Shown: positions 25,365-35,000, counted from the first letter of the stretch. The stretch is DNA of 64,000 bases from Pseudomonas sp. Leaf58 (GCF_003627215.1 NZ_CP032678.1:186001-250000); one strand, 5' to 3'. Notes: generated by a model not told the origin, from the letters alone. Translations and numbers: made by a program.

Positions 25365-26441
25365 TTACAGTGTCGGACTGTTAGGATTTACAGGTGACAT
25401 TGAACGATATTGAACGTGGAACTGTTGAACGGCGGTTTTGATCTGTTCGGCACTGACCTCACCCAGCCAGGCAGTGAAGGTTTCTTCGCCGACGTGTTTC
25501 TTGAACGCCTTCATGAACGCACCGAGCTCGATGCGGCTCAGCCCCGTCAGGCTGGCCACCACCTCGCCGTTGTAGCGCTGCTTGATCAGCTCCGATCGGT
25601 CTTTGGACGCCAGCAGGTCGGTGTATTGCTCGCGGGCGCCGGCAAAGTGATCCAGCGCCAGCTCCAGCCAATCCCTTTCATCACTGGCCCAGTCATATTC
25701 CGGCAGGTCGCGGTCTTTCATCCACGCCAGGAAGGCCTGGTAGGTGACGCGCTTCTTGTCCTGGCCTCGGCCCCGGTTGGTGCGGTTTTCCAACTGGTAC
25801 ATGCTGGTATTGAACCGGGGGTTGGAGGCCGCGAACTCAAACATGTCCTCCAGGGTGTCGAAACCCTGGTTGTAGCGCACCGCGTCATAGCCAAGAAATG
25901 TCAGTGCCTTATCAAAATCCCGCGTGAAGGTCACCGCGCCCAAGACCCGACCATTGATCTTTATCGAGCGCGACAAGCCATCATTGCCGAAGCGCAGGCC
26001 ATTCATCTGGCGCGCCAGAATGATGAACAACTTGCTGAGGTCGTTCCAGGCGTAAAAGCTCTGGGCGTACGCAAAGCATTCGCTGGGCACTGGCATCAGA
26101 TCGACCTGCAGGCTGCCGCCCTCCTCAAGCGCGATGGCGGTGTGAAAGGCTGGCGCGTCAGGGTAGGCCTCCACAAAGGGCCAATCACCCCCCAAGACGC
26201 CCTGCAGGCGCTCGACGAGGGGCCTGTGACCTACGCGATCAACAAACTCCTGAGGCAGCAGGATGTCCAGGTCGCCGTAGTCAACCTTGCTGCGGTAGGC
26301 CCGGATCAGGTGGGATTGCAGCGTAAAGCCATCGTCCGCGAGCATTTTGTCCAGCGCAGCGCAGACGGTCGCCCCGAGTGCCCTCGCTCTTGTACTCTCG
26401 ACACGCTTGGCGCCGAATTCCTTCAATGCATTACCACCCAC
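25365..26441 (-). CDS. Nucleotidyltransferase-fold protein (pol-beta superfamily, phage type)
   Basis: 358 residues. It starts MGGNALKEFG and carries AYRSKVDYGDLDILLP (about residues 48-63), the G-D-x-D metal-binding strand of polymerase-beta-like nucleotidyltransferases, with a third acidic residue likely in SLQVDLMP. The MGG-NA-xK start and this spacing are typical of uncharacterised phage and plasmid nucleotidyltransferases. It could add nucleotides to RNA or protein. It lies 21 bp downstream of an exonuclease gene in the same orientation, so the pair may be transcribed together. Confidence 0.65.
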   Translation of the reverse strand: MGGNALKEFGAKRVESTRARALGATVCAALDKMLADDGFTLQSHLIRAYRSKVDYGDLDILLPQEFVDRVGHRPLVERLQGVLGGDWPFVEAYPDAPAFHTAIALEEGGSLQVDLMPVPSECFAYAQSFYAWNDLSKLFIILARQMNGLRFGNDGLSRSIKINGRVLGAVTFTRDFDKALTFLGYDAVRYNQGFDTLEDMFEFAASNPRFNTSMYQLENRTNRGRGQDKKRVTYQAFLAWMKDRDLPEYDWASDERDWLELALDHFAGAREQYTDLLASKDRSELIKQRYNGEVVASLTGLSRIELGAFMKAFKKHVGEETFTAWLGEVSAEQIKTAVQQFHVQYRSMSPVNPNSPTL

Positions 26442-26462
26442 AGCTACCTCCGTTTCAAATCT

Positions 26463-26993
26463 CTAAAGAAGTTCGGCTCTCACAATCAGTGTGGCCAGAT
26501 TCTTCGCGTCGACCAGCGCATTATGCGCCGAGCCTTCAAACTCAGCGCCAGCCCGTTGCAGCGCCTGCGACAATCCCACATTTTCACTGCTGCGTTTCTT
26601 GATACGGTACAGCAAGCCTGCATCAACTGATAGGTGAAACGGGCTGGTAAAGCCATGCTTCCGGCATTCTCGGGCCAGGTAGGCGGCATCATCACCCCAG
26701 GCAACATAGGGCCGTCGCGCACCGAAACCCTTGGTGATGGTCGTTATCACATCCTGCAGGGGTCTGCCCTGGCGTTCCACCATGCGCTGCGTGATCCCGG
26801 TGAGCTCCTCACAGAAGGGCGATACCCGGTCGCGAACTGGCTTGACGTAGTAGTGCGCCTCGCGATGCGTCTGCCCGGTGGTGAGATCAAGCTCAACCAG
26901 GCCGATGGAGAGGATCTCCCCCAGCTGGCGCTTATCTTCCCAGCAACACATTTCCATGTCGAAGCACATGACCCTGGAGAAATTACTACTCAT
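26463..26993 (-). CDS. DEDDh 3'-5' exonuclease domain protein
   Basis: 176 residues of the DnaQ-like fold. CFDMEMCCWE contains the D-x-E pair (ExoI), the middle region holds a candidate ExoII Asp (AWGDDAAYLAREC), and HNALVDAKNLA near the C-terminus gives the His and last Asp (ExoIII). It likely trims single-stranded DNA or RNA from the 3' end. It is followed by the nucleotidyltransferase gene, a pairing of addition and removal activities. Confidence 0.75.
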   Translation of the reverse strand: MSSNFSRVMCFDMEMCCWEDKRQLGEILSIGLVELDLTTGQTHREAHYYVKPVRDRVSPFCEELTGITQRMVERQGRPLQDVITTITKGFGARRPYVAWGDDAAYLARECRKHGFTSPFHLSVDAGLLYRIKKRSSENVGLSQALQRAGAEFEGSAHNALVDAKNLATLIVRAELL

Positions 26994-27034
26994 GCTGAAA
27001 TCCTTGCCGTAAATTCTGCCGCAGGGGTTACCAC

Positions 27035-27637
27035 CTAGCCCACGTCGGGCTGTACCTGGCAGATCACATTCTGTGAAAACGATTGGCTGCCACTACCGCC
27101 TTGCGCCTGCATCGTAGCACCCATGACATAGGTACGCCCACCCGTGACATATTCATACTTATTTTGGGGTGGAGCCGTCAATGTCACGCCATTGAAGGTG
27201 GCTCTTGTTGTACCGGCACCATTCGAAAACCATTCCGAGACTGGGCTGCCATTGATATTGTAGCGACAGGCCAGGTACCTCGGTTGGTTCAGAGTGCTAC
27301 TGGTTTTGCTTTCGGTGGTGCTTGGGCCGGCATCCCGGTAGGCGGCCTGCTTGGGGTTGTATTCACGGGGCTGGATGGTGCGCGTACTGGTCACCGCATT
27401 GCAGCTTTGGTACTGCACCGTATCCCCAGCCCTCAGCGCCGATCGGCTAGGGCTGTCCACGCACCCGCTGGACGTGGTCACCACCCAGTTGCCCACGGCG
27501 GGTTCTGCGGGCATCCAGGTGTCCTGCAGCGGCGAAGGGGGGATGGGGGCGGTCATGCGGATGACATTGTCACTTACGGCCACCATCGGGAGGCTAGCAG
27601 CCACCAGAAAACTCAGTGCAAGGAGTGATCTTTTCAT
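27035..27637 (-). CDS. Secreted protein with N-terminal IRM-x-API strand
   Basis: 200 residues. A signal peptide (MKRSLLALSFLVAASLPMVA) is followed at once by SDNVIRMTAPIPPSPLQDTW and PAEPAVGNW. The second secreted protein at 29259 has the same layout (ENIIRISAPI then AWVPADP) and both contain QPREYN. The large Ig-like protein at 32083 ends with NIIRIHAPI. Four Cys in the mature part. Probably extracellular or periplasmic; it may interact with the Ig-like protein (inference). Confidence 0.6.
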   Translation of the reverse strand: MKRSLLALSFLVAASLPMVAVSDNVIRMTAPIPPSPLQDTWMPAEPAVGNWVVTTSSGCVDSPSRSALRAGDTVQYQSCNAVTSTRTIQPREYNPKQAAYRDAGPSTTESKTSSTLNQPRYLACRYNINGSPVSEWFSNGAGTTRATFNGVTLTAPPQNKYEYVTGGRTYVMGATMQAQGGSGSQSFSQNVICQVQPDVG

Positions 27638-27724
27638 GGAGTAATCTCAATAATTTCAAAATTAATTCAATATACCGATATGGAATTTCTGGTTCAAATT
27701 CAAGTTATGTGGTTTGTCTGTATA

Positions 27725-27753
27725 TTGACAATTGCCATAATGGCAATTAAGGT
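27725..27753 (+). promoter_or_regulatory. Promoter with 17-bp palindromic operator in the spacer (site 3)
   Basis: TTGACA (27725-27730) and TAAGGT (27748-27753) are separated by exactly 17 bp. That spacer is the perfect palindrome ATTGCCA-TAA-TGGCAAT (27731-27747). A repressor bound here would block RNA polymerase directly. Confidence 0.65.
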
Positions 27754-27780
27754 TTCAGTAAATTTCCCGAGGCCATGATC

Positions 27781-28812
27781 ATGAACCCTGTCAGCACTCA
27801 GCTGCTCAACACACTTGCCAGTCTCGCAGTCATCAGGGATGAACCCGAGTGGGTTGCGCGTTTTTATGATGCCGCGCACCTGGACATCTTCCACCCGGAG
27901 TTGTGGCGAACGGCTGCAGCTTTAGCCTCTGACAGCAGCAAGCCCGAATTGGTGGCGCAGGTTGCAGCCGCACAGCAGGAATTCGAGCAACGTCTGCAGA
28001 GTCTGGGCTGGAGCCTGGGCGCTCACCAGTGGAATACGCCTGTGGGCGAGGTGGATCAGGGGGATGAGGGCCTGTTCGTAGACATCCTACTCGGCGAAAA
28101 CGGTAGCCCGCTGCGCCTAGGGGACAAGCTGTACCTGCACCCCTATCGCTACCGTTCGGCTGAGGAGCTTTTGGCAGCTGCCAGCACCAACTACCCAGAC
28201 TCGCCTTTCAAATTCCCCGAGCACAGTGTCGCCTGGCACTTCCTCAAGCGGGTCGAAAAGTACGTTGGCGATGAGCTTGAGTCAGGCATCGAGCAGTCCT
28301 TCGAGCAGTGGTGGGCCAACGGTGGCGAGAGGCTGACCGAGCATGAGTTTGGCTTGCAGGATTTGATGGGAGCCAGCTGGCGTGGCGGTCTGCTGAAGGG
28401 TCAGCAAACCCTTGCCAAGACCCAGGCGGAACTTGAACAGGCGCTGAAGCGGATCGAACGCATGGAAAAGGCGCTGCTGAGCGTGCGCCGCACCTCGCAA
28501 GACGCCAAATCCGTCACGATCGTCAGCGATGCCCTTCAAGAAGCAGCCCTGATCCCGGTCAACCTCCTGGCTGTGCCCAAGCCTCGCTTCCGGGTGTTCG
28601 TGCAAGAGATGAAGGAGAGCCATCGGACGACGCACTGGGTGACCCTGGAGAATGCGTCCAGGGCCTCGGATGCGAAGATCTGGGACAACACGGGGCGTAT
28701 CACCCCGGTCTACCACGAAAACCCTGAGTATGCCTTAGAATCAGCCCAGAAGTGGGCGGAGTTCTTGGGTGTCGAGGTTGAAAAGGAGAGTGGCAATGGT
28801 GAATCAAAATGA
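27781..28812 (+). CDS. Hypothetical 343-residue protein with coiled coil
   Basis: The first half (residues 1-150) mixes helices with a WSLGAHQWNTPVGE segment. A clear coiled coil lies at about 205-240 (KTQAELEQALKRIERMEKAL). The C-terminal 90 residues (RFRVFVQEMKESHRTTHWV onward) are beta-rich. ATG 27781 is preferred over 27775 because it gives the GAGG an 8-base spacing. It overlaps the zinc-finger gene by ATGA and is controlled by operator site 3. Family not recognised. Confidence 0.6.
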   Translation: MNPVSTQLLNTLASLAVIRDEPEWVARFYDAAHLDIFHPELWRTAAALASDSSKPELVAQVAAAQQEFEQRLQSLGWSLGAHQWNTPVGEVDQGDEGLFVDILLGENGSPLRLGDKLYLHPYRYRSAEELLAAASTNYPDSPFKFPEHSVAWHFLKRVEKYVGDELESGIEQSFEQWWANGGERLTEHEFGLQDLMGASWRGGLLKGQQTLAKTQAELEQALKRIERMEKALLSVRRTSQDAKSVTIVSDALQEAALIPVNLLAVPKPRFRVFVQEMKESHRTTHWVTLENASRASDAKIWDNTGRITPVYHENPEYALESAQKWAEFLGVEVEKESGNGESK

Positions 28813-29249
28813 GCAATAGGCTGACAGCGGGTCAGTTGCGCCGCGAGTTCCTGCTGCGGATCATCCGATTATCGGTGGATGGCCGGTGGGTCAACTGCAA
28901 AGGGGGCCTGCCACTCAACGATGATCTCAAGCGGCTAGTCGCTGAAGGCAAGGTCACTTTGACCCGCCATGGCGGCCCTGGGCGGACGGAGTTGGTGGTA
29001 CCTAGGAGCCCTAGATATAGGGGTAATGGCATCAAGCGGGTGACCAAGGCGAGGCCAGCAGACGGGGTGTACGCCACCGATCGGCTGGTGTGCCCTTGCT
29101 GTGGCGCTATGGCACCCTCCCAGGGCCTGATCAAGCATGCAGACGCCTGCTCGCTGCGGGTCGACCATGTTTACGACAGCCTCTACCCGCGAAAGGGCAG
29201 TGGCTGGTGGCATAACAAGCACTGGATGGAAAGGCCGAACAGGGCATAG
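28809..29249 (+). CDS. Small zinc-finger-like protein
   Basis: 146 residues, coupled by ATGA to the previous gene. CPCCGAMAPSQGLIKHADAC is a C-x2-C...H-x3-C metal site near residues 96-115. The N-terminal part is basic and may form a winged helix (LRREFLLRIIRLSVDGRW). Probably nucleic-acid binding; the role is unknown. Confidence 0.6.
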   Translation: MSNRLTAGQLRREFLLRIIRLSVDGRWVNCKGGLPLNDDLKRLVAEGKVTLTRHGGPGRTELVVPRSPRYRGNGIKRVTKARPADGVYATDRLVCPCCGAMAPSQGLIKHADACSLRVDHVYDSLYPRKGSGWWHNKHWMERPNRA

Positions 29250-29258
29250 ACCCCGCCT

Positions 29259-29867
29259 TCATCCTGACCAGGGTTCGTACTCAATACTGCAGGCGGCATA
29301 CAGCGAGGTTATGCCATCTGCAGCCATCTCCATGAACCTACCCCGTCCCCATTGTCCGTCCGAATCCATGTAAGAAGTGTAGCCGTCGTAGATTTCATAG
29401 ACCTTGTTCTCCCAACTCCAGGTGACCATCCCTCCGGTTTTGGCCCCGGTTTGCCAGAAGTTACCCCTTCCTCCCGGACTGACGTCGTACCGGCATTCGC
29501 CGTGGGAGACAGGCTTGACGACGCGGGGGTCGTAACGCTCCTCGGTTGCAAGTTCCCCGACATTCCGGTACTTGTGCGAAACGGTGTTGTATTCCCTCGG
29601 CTGGGACGTTCGGGTATAGAGCGGGCTGCAGGTTTTGGTCTGTGTAAATTCGCCCAGCGGAAGATCATTGTCGGTGGGTGTGAAATCACAGTTCAATAGC
29701 GCATAGAACTGCCATTCCGACGTGAGGGGATCAGCAGGCACCCAGGCATCTTCGGGGCCTTCGCCCGATGTAGCCCTGATCGGCGCGCTGATACGGATGA
29801 TATTTTCTGCTGACGCTGCCGTAGACACAAGGTTGATCGCCAGCAAGGCCCACGCTACTAATTTCAT
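29259..29867 (-). CDS. Secreted protein, paralogue of the one at 27035
   Basis: 202 residues from ATG 29867. Signal peptide (MKLVAWALLAINLVSTAASA), then ENIIRISAPI, PEDAWVPADPLTSEW and TSQPREYNTVSHKYRNVGE, each of which matches the protein at 27035. The extra upstream codons to 29906 are not needed. Four or more Cys in the mature part. The region 29868-30147 shows no gene. Confidence 0.6.
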   Translation of the reverse strand: MKLVAWALLAINLVSTAASAENIIRISAPIRATSGEGPEDAWVPADPLTSEWQFYALLNCDFTPTDNDLPLGEFTQTKTCSPLYTRTSQPREYNTVSHKYRNVGELATEERYDPRVVKPVSHGECRYDVSPGGRGNFWQTGAKTGGMVTWSWENKVYEIYDGYTSYMDSDGQWGRGRFMEMAADGITSLYAACSIEYEPWSG

Positions 29868-30147
29868 GCTCGACACTCTCTTTTTGAATACAGTATCAGT
29901 GTTCATGGTGCGCCCGGAATCCTTTCTGCCGGAAAATTGAGCCAGATCAATCCTTTGCTTAAGCCTTGGCGGCCACCTGGCCCTAAAATTCCGGAAATCA
30001 ATTAATTCGCGAAGCCCAATAAACGTTTAATCTTCTAATATTCGAATGCCCAATAGATGGATAGTTACACTGAGCATGCATGCCGCAAGTACTGACACAC
30101 GTGCTGCTGACGCTCCAGCCTATCGGTGGCATAAACACCCCCCCGAC

Positions 30148-30450
30148 TCAGTCGCTTACTTTTTCCAGGTTGGCCAGGGGAATGACCTTTTCAAAGGCAG
30201 GGCGATCGTCCGTGGCCTCGAATGCAACCATGTATTGGTTGACGCCTGCATCGTATTGCACGGTGCCTTGACGACCTCGCAGCTGCTCCTTGGCACTGCG
30301 GATGTAATGCCGCAGGCGATCCTTGGGCACCACGACGGCATCGCCCGTATGGAGCCTGGGCTGCAGCAGCAGGGCTGCCATGTAGGCATTGAGTTCTGCT
30401 CTGCCGGCTGAAATGACCGACTCCAGGCTACGGTGTTCGATTGCTTGCAT
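30148..30450 (-). CDS. Hypothetical 100-residue protein
   Basis: Strong GGAGGGG ribosome-binding site 6 bases before ATG 30450. The second half (GRQGTVQYDAGVNQYMVAFE) looks like a small SH3/KOW-type barrel. Not recognised. Confidence 0.55.
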   Translation of the reverse strand: MQAIEHRSLESVISAGRAELNAYMAALLLQPRLHTGDAVVVPKDRLRHYIRSAKEQLRGRQGTVQYDAGVNQYMVAFEATDDRPAFEKVIPLANLEKVSD

Positions 30451-30505
30451 GTGGCCCCTCCAGAAAAATGACAGCGCAAATCAAAAACGCATTGTTTTTT
30501 GTGAG

Positions 30506-30530
30506 CAAAAACCCCGCTTTTGAGCAGGGC
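30506..30530 (-). terminator. Intrinsic terminator of the thioredoxin operon
   Basis: On the minus strand CCCTGCT pairs with AGCGGGG (one G-U pair) around CAAA and is followed by TTTTT. It lies between the end of the gene at 30593 and the start of the gene at 30148. Confidence 0.65.
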
Positions 30531-30592
30531 TTTTGAGTTGTGCAATATTATCGATAACCGATTGGCGGCTCAAGCCATTCTCAAGCAAGGGC

Positions 30593-31204
30593 TTACGACG
30601 GTTCCAGTCCCCGACTCTGATTGTGCTCGGACATGCGTCGCTGGCGTTCCGCCGCGAGTTCGGTAGCAATCTCTTTGCGGCAACCCTCCAAGAACTCAGC
30701 TCCGCGTGGGCTGCCCAGCCACTGGATCATCATGTTGATCGTGTCGATGTCGTCAGCGGATGCCTGCCACTCGGTGTCCAGGGCTGCCGCCCCCAGCCTG
30801 GCATGATCGGGCGCTAAGACCGCATCGACGCAGTTCAGGCCCAGGTTGTACTGCCGATCACGGATGTTGGCCACCGCCCAGGCCGCAACAAACCCGCGTT
30901 TGCGATCAGCCAGCTTTCCAACCATGTCTTCGGCGGCGTCCAGGAAAGCCTTGCCGTTGTTGGTACCGAGCCAGCGAATCAGGCTGGCGCAGACGCTGGC
31001 ATCGCGCTGGGTGGTCTCGTGACGGGCCATGGCCAAGATGTCGCGCAGGATCGAGTTGCGCCCATCCAGATATTCTGGTTTGTCGTCGGCGTCCTGGAGG
31101 GCCTGCCAGCGGCGCATAAACACCACCTCGCCGATGACATCAGGTCGGACAGGACGAATGGGGTCATGCACAAACAGGGGGTCATCTTCAAAGGTGTCGG
31201 TCAT
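30593..31204 (-). CDS. Hypothetical protein with internal duplication
   Basis: 203 residues from ATG 31204 (MTDTFEDDPLF). Two segments about 100 residues apart match: SLIRWLGTNNGKAFLDAAED and MMIQWLGSPRGAEFLEGCRK, each followed by a charged helix. A duplicated helical module is therefore likely. It follows the thioredoxin gene by 19 bp. Function unknown. Confidence 0.55.
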   Translation of the reverse strand: MTDTFEDDPLFVHDPIRPVRPDVIGEVVFMRRWQALQDADDKPEYLDGRNSILRDILAMARHETTQRDASVCASLIRWLGTNNGKAFLDAAEDMVGKLADRKRGFVAAWAVANIRDRQYNLGLNCVDAVLAPDHARLGAAALDTEWQASADDIDTINMMIQWLGSPRGAEFLEGCRKEIATELAAERQRRMSEHNQSRGLEPS

Positions 31205-31223
31205 AGAGGCTCCGGGGAACAGG

Positions 31224-31544
31224 TCAGATTTTACCACTGAGGAAAACTTTCATCTGGGCGCGGGACATGGCGCCGATTTTGGTGCCTTCGACAACCCCGT
31301 TCTTGAAGACCAGGAAGGTAGGAATGGCCCGTACGCCGTAGTTCTGCGCCAGCTTATCATCCTCGCTGATGTCGATCTTGGCGATGACCAGGTCATCACG
31401 TTCGGTAGACATCTCGTCAAGCATGGGGGCGATCATCTTGCAGGGGCCACACCAGGGGGCCCAGAAATCCACCAGGACTGGAACCTTGGACTTCAAAACG
31501 ACTTCTTCAAAATTTTCTTGGGTGACTTTGATGGTGCGTGACAT
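31224..31544 (-). CDS. trxA: Thioredoxin
   Basis: 106 residues, standard length. WAPWCGPCKMIAPMLDE holds the redox-active CGPC at residues 33-36 and AIPTF the conserved cis-proline. It reduces disulfides in the cytoplasm with thioredoxin reductase. A second, element-borne copy could serve the Cys-containing or secreted proteins encoded nearby, or simply be cargo. First gene of a short minus-strand operon. Confidence 0.92.
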   Translation of the reverse strand: MSRTIKVTQENFEEVVLKSKVPVLVDFWAPWCGPCKMIAPMLDEMSTERDDLVIAKIDISEDDKLAQNYGVRAIPTFLVFKNGVVEGTKIGAMSRAQMKVFLSGKI

Positions 31545-31654
31545 GGGTACTGCTCCTTATGAGTGGTGTCAATTTACACGTTAACCAAGCAATCTTCCAC
31601 CCTCAAATCAACACCTTTGATGACCATCATCGACAGGAGCTGTGCAAGGGGAGG

Positions 31655-31682
31655 TTGACCAGGAAATGATGGGGGTTATGAG
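31655..31682 (+). promoter_or_regulatory. Candidate promoter upstream of a 30-residue ORF
   Basis: TTGACC (31655-31660), a 16-bp spacer, and TATGAG (31677-31682). It precedes the small ORF at 31708. Confidence 0.35.
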
Positions 31683-31707
31683 GCAATGAGGATGCTGGAA
31701 GGTTGTC

Positions 31708-31800
31708 ATGAAGGCTATAAACTGGTTTTGGGATCAAAAAACCTGTTCTTTGGACTGGCATGGGGGTATTGATACTACTACCCATCCTGATTGGAAATAA
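31708..31800 (+). CDS. Possible 30-residue Trp-rich peptide
   Basis: ATG 31708 has GGAAGG 6 bases upstream and a promoter-like sequence before that. The peptide MKAINWFWDQKTCS... ends HPDWK and has four Trp. It lies in the otherwise gene-free 31545-32082 region. Confidence 0.35.
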   Translation: MKAINWFWDQKTCSLDWHGGIDTTTHPDWK

Positions 31801-31862
31801 AAAGCTGTTTGGGGCCCACTTCATTCCTTCAGAAAATCACCTGCAGTGTAGGGAGCGGCAAA

Positions 31863-31919
31863 GCATTGTAGGAAATCAAAGGCATTGTATAAAATCAAGG
31901 GCATTATAAAATTCTAAGG
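31863..31919. repeat. Three direct 19-bp repeats, iteron-like
   Basis: Copies begin at 31863, 31882 and 31901, exactly 19 bp apart. They share GCATT[G/A]TA and a following A-rich AAAATCAAG-type half, and the third is the most diverged. They lie in an AT-rich noncoding stretch, with a GCCGCCTTCGGCG hairpin sequence about 50 bp downstream. Confidence 0.5.
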
Positions 31920-32026
31920 TTGGACAGGATTGGAGCGATTATAGGACTCCTTCGTCGTCCAAAATAAGGCCGCCTTCGGCGAAGATGAAATATTATAAGG
32001 GCGGGAAAAGCAGAGGGAAATTTTTC

Positions 32027-32073
32027 AGAAAAACCCCTGATAATTGGGTGCTCTTTACCAATAATCAGGGGTT
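32027..32073 (-). terminator. Strong intrinsic terminator after the Ig-like protein gene
   Basis: A 16-bp stem with one mismatch (arms 32032-32047 and 32058-32073, each containing CCCCTGAT or its complement) and a 10-base loop. On the minus strand it is followed directly by TTTTT. It lies 10 bp after the stop codon at 32083. Confidence 0.75.
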
Positions 32074-32082
32074 GCTGCTGAA

Positions 32083-35000
32083 CTAATTTGATTCGATGAA
32101 AGAAATCGGAGCATGTATGCGAATTATATTACGACCTTTTGGCGCGGGGACAAAATTCAATTGCACCGCTTGGTCAAGGTGGAGTCCGTCCTGATCGGTC
32201 GCCCTTATGACTACAAACGTGTTGGCGTCTCCAGTGGTCACATAGCTGAGCACTTTGCCCTTCAGGGTGACAAATCCATGCGCAGGTTGTTCAACCACTT
32301 CCAGGGTATGGGTATCACCCAAGTTAGGGTCTGTGACATGCAGCGTGCCAGATCCACCCCGTCTTTCGTACACCTGCAGTTCTGGTGGTGTAATGGCGAT
32401 AGGCGCCAGGTTGTATTGGTCGACGATCACCGAACCCTGGCCCTCAACGGAGTAGCCCTCCTGGTCGATTGCAACGAATCGGAACGAATCAGAGCCATAG
32501 AAGCCTGGGTCGGGAGTGTAGACAAGGCCATTTTCGGTAACGACAATCTTCCCGTGAGCCGCCTCCTGAACAACCTCAAACACATGACTGTCCCAGGCGT
32601 TAAGGTCTTCGACAGTCGGTATTGTTGGCATACTGGAGGCGCTTTCACGGGTATGAATACTGACGCTCGTCATGGTTGGTGGGTAGTTGTACTTCGCAAC
32701 TGTGATCTGTGCTTCTCCATCGGCGGTCATACCTGAAGCATCGGTCACTTGATAAGCGAACCTGTCCGTGCCGGTGTAGCCGATTGCGGGGGTGTACTTG
32801 AAGCCAGTGGAAAGCACTTCCACCGTGCCTTTGGCGGGCCCACTAATCACGGAGTAGATTTTTGCCTCCCAGGCCTCTTCAATGTCCTCAGTCGGCGTGA
32901 CGGAGGTCTGAGAGCTTTCGTTGAGGGTAAAGGAGAGGCGGGTAGTCACGGTCGGGTGGACAACCTTAACGATCGATTGCCCCTGGCTCAACACGACCTG
33001 GGTGCCCGCACTATCGAAGATAGAGGCAGTCCATTCCACCGGGAGCTCGCCAGAACGTGCAAACACGCCAGTAAGCTCCAATGGTGTGCGAGATGAAACG
33101 CGCAGTTGGTCTGGCACTCGGGTGAACTGTATAAGGCACACCAGCGCCCCTTGCGCTGCGCCTGCAGCCCTTGCAGCTGCCTCATCCCCTGTGATGGAGC
33201 AGCTCTCGCCCGACACTTGCTGCATTGTCAGGCTTGCTGTCTCAATTGCCCTGACCACCGACTTTCCTTCAAGGGATTGGCGGAATGTAGCTGTGGCTGT
33301 CGCTGATTGCACGTCGAGCATACGCTCGCCTGAGCTCAGCAGGATCTTGCTGCCCTTGGCGGTATAGATCGACAGTGAATAGCCAACTGGTTGCTTGCCG
33401 ACATTCAGGGCGCGCCCAACCAGTTGCGTCATGGGCAGACTGCCATCCCCATAGCTTTGCTCCTCCAGCCCTTTCGGCTTAGCCGTCCATTCCAGCAAAC
33501 AAATAGGCTCCAGAATGGGGTCAGCTGCGCGAGCGACTGCGTCAGAGGTGGTGATCCGGCAGCTGTTGCCAGTCAGGGCGCTGACCCTGACCTGGATATC
33601 GCTTATTGCCTGCACAGGGCTTTCATTACCGACTTCCATTGACACCTGGGGCATCCAGGTATTGATGCTGGCGTACACCACAGGGGAATTTGGTGCTGAT
33701 GTGGAGATGATCACGCCATTGTTGCCCACAGCCCCATGCTGCTGAGGAACAACGGGGATGGAGATCTTGCCAGCTGTCTGCGTGAAGTCCAGTTGCTTGA
33801 GTGTCACTGTGGCACCAGGCTTGACGCTGACTCCGTCGATGGTAAGTGGTGTCACCGCATCTGCCCTGAGGGTCGCGCTGATACTGTACACACCACTTAC
33901 AGGCGTGCCGTCAGCCAGCTTCAGTTGCTCACTGCTGATCAGGAATGACCCGTCTTTTCGGTCAAATTGCGCCGGCACGCTGGAATTTTGATTACCCCTT
34001 CCACGGCATCAACGATGCCGGTAGTGGCGGGCTTGTACATAAAGGTGGTCGAGCCCACCCCCGTGTTTAGCTGGCTGTCCTGAGCCGTCACAGTCAGCGT
34101 ATATACCTCGCCTGAGCTCAGGGACGGGAAGAGAATGGGGTATTCCAACCCATAGGTGGTGGCGTCGATTTTACGGTAGGAGAGGGCGATCGATTCATTT
34201 GCCGGGCCACCTTTGAGATTCACCGACAGGATCTTGGGGGCTGGATCTTTGTTGTCAGCCACAGTGAAACTGATCTTGTCCAGTGTGTCGATGGAATCTG
34301 AGCCATTTTTGCTCACGGTCACAACCGGGCTGGTTCTATCGCTGTCGAACTTGAACAATGGCAGCTTGGACACCGCCCCTAATTTTTCGTCGGCTCCGGC
34401 CACCAAGTCATGGACACCCTCGGGCAGCGTTTTGAGATCAAACTCATACTCGAAATACTCACCTACGCTCGAAGTCAGCTTTTTGTTAACGTTAAGTGTC
34501 GTACCGCCTTTATCCTCAAGCCAGGCACTCTTGTGACCCAGTCGGTTGTTGTAGTCACCTTGCTTTTGCTGTTGAATTTTGAGCGTAAGAATCTTTGAGG
34601 ATTCGTTGTAGATGTGGCTCAGAACAGGGTAGTAGAGATCGTTCCACACGACTTGCGCGGTGGTTCTTGTTGCAACCAGGGCGCCGTCCGAGCTTCTAAG
34701 CCCGAAAATATCAGCCATATAACCCGCGGTGCCTTTGGCGAGAATCTTTGAAGTGCTGATTACGCACTGCGTTTCATTTGCTGGAATTGTGCAGGTGCCA
34801 TAATGGCTTGTGACCTGGGCGAACGGCCTTTTCTCGACTGTATAGCGCACCTGGGTAATTTCCACCGGAAGTTCAGACGGTGTAATTACGCGATTAGGAA
34901 TCATCCAACCCTTGTCGCTGAAGTAGTACTCAACTTTTTCTATGACCGGTGTTTTCGGCGCTTCATCGTCTAGAACAAGATCATAAGTAATGGTTCCATT

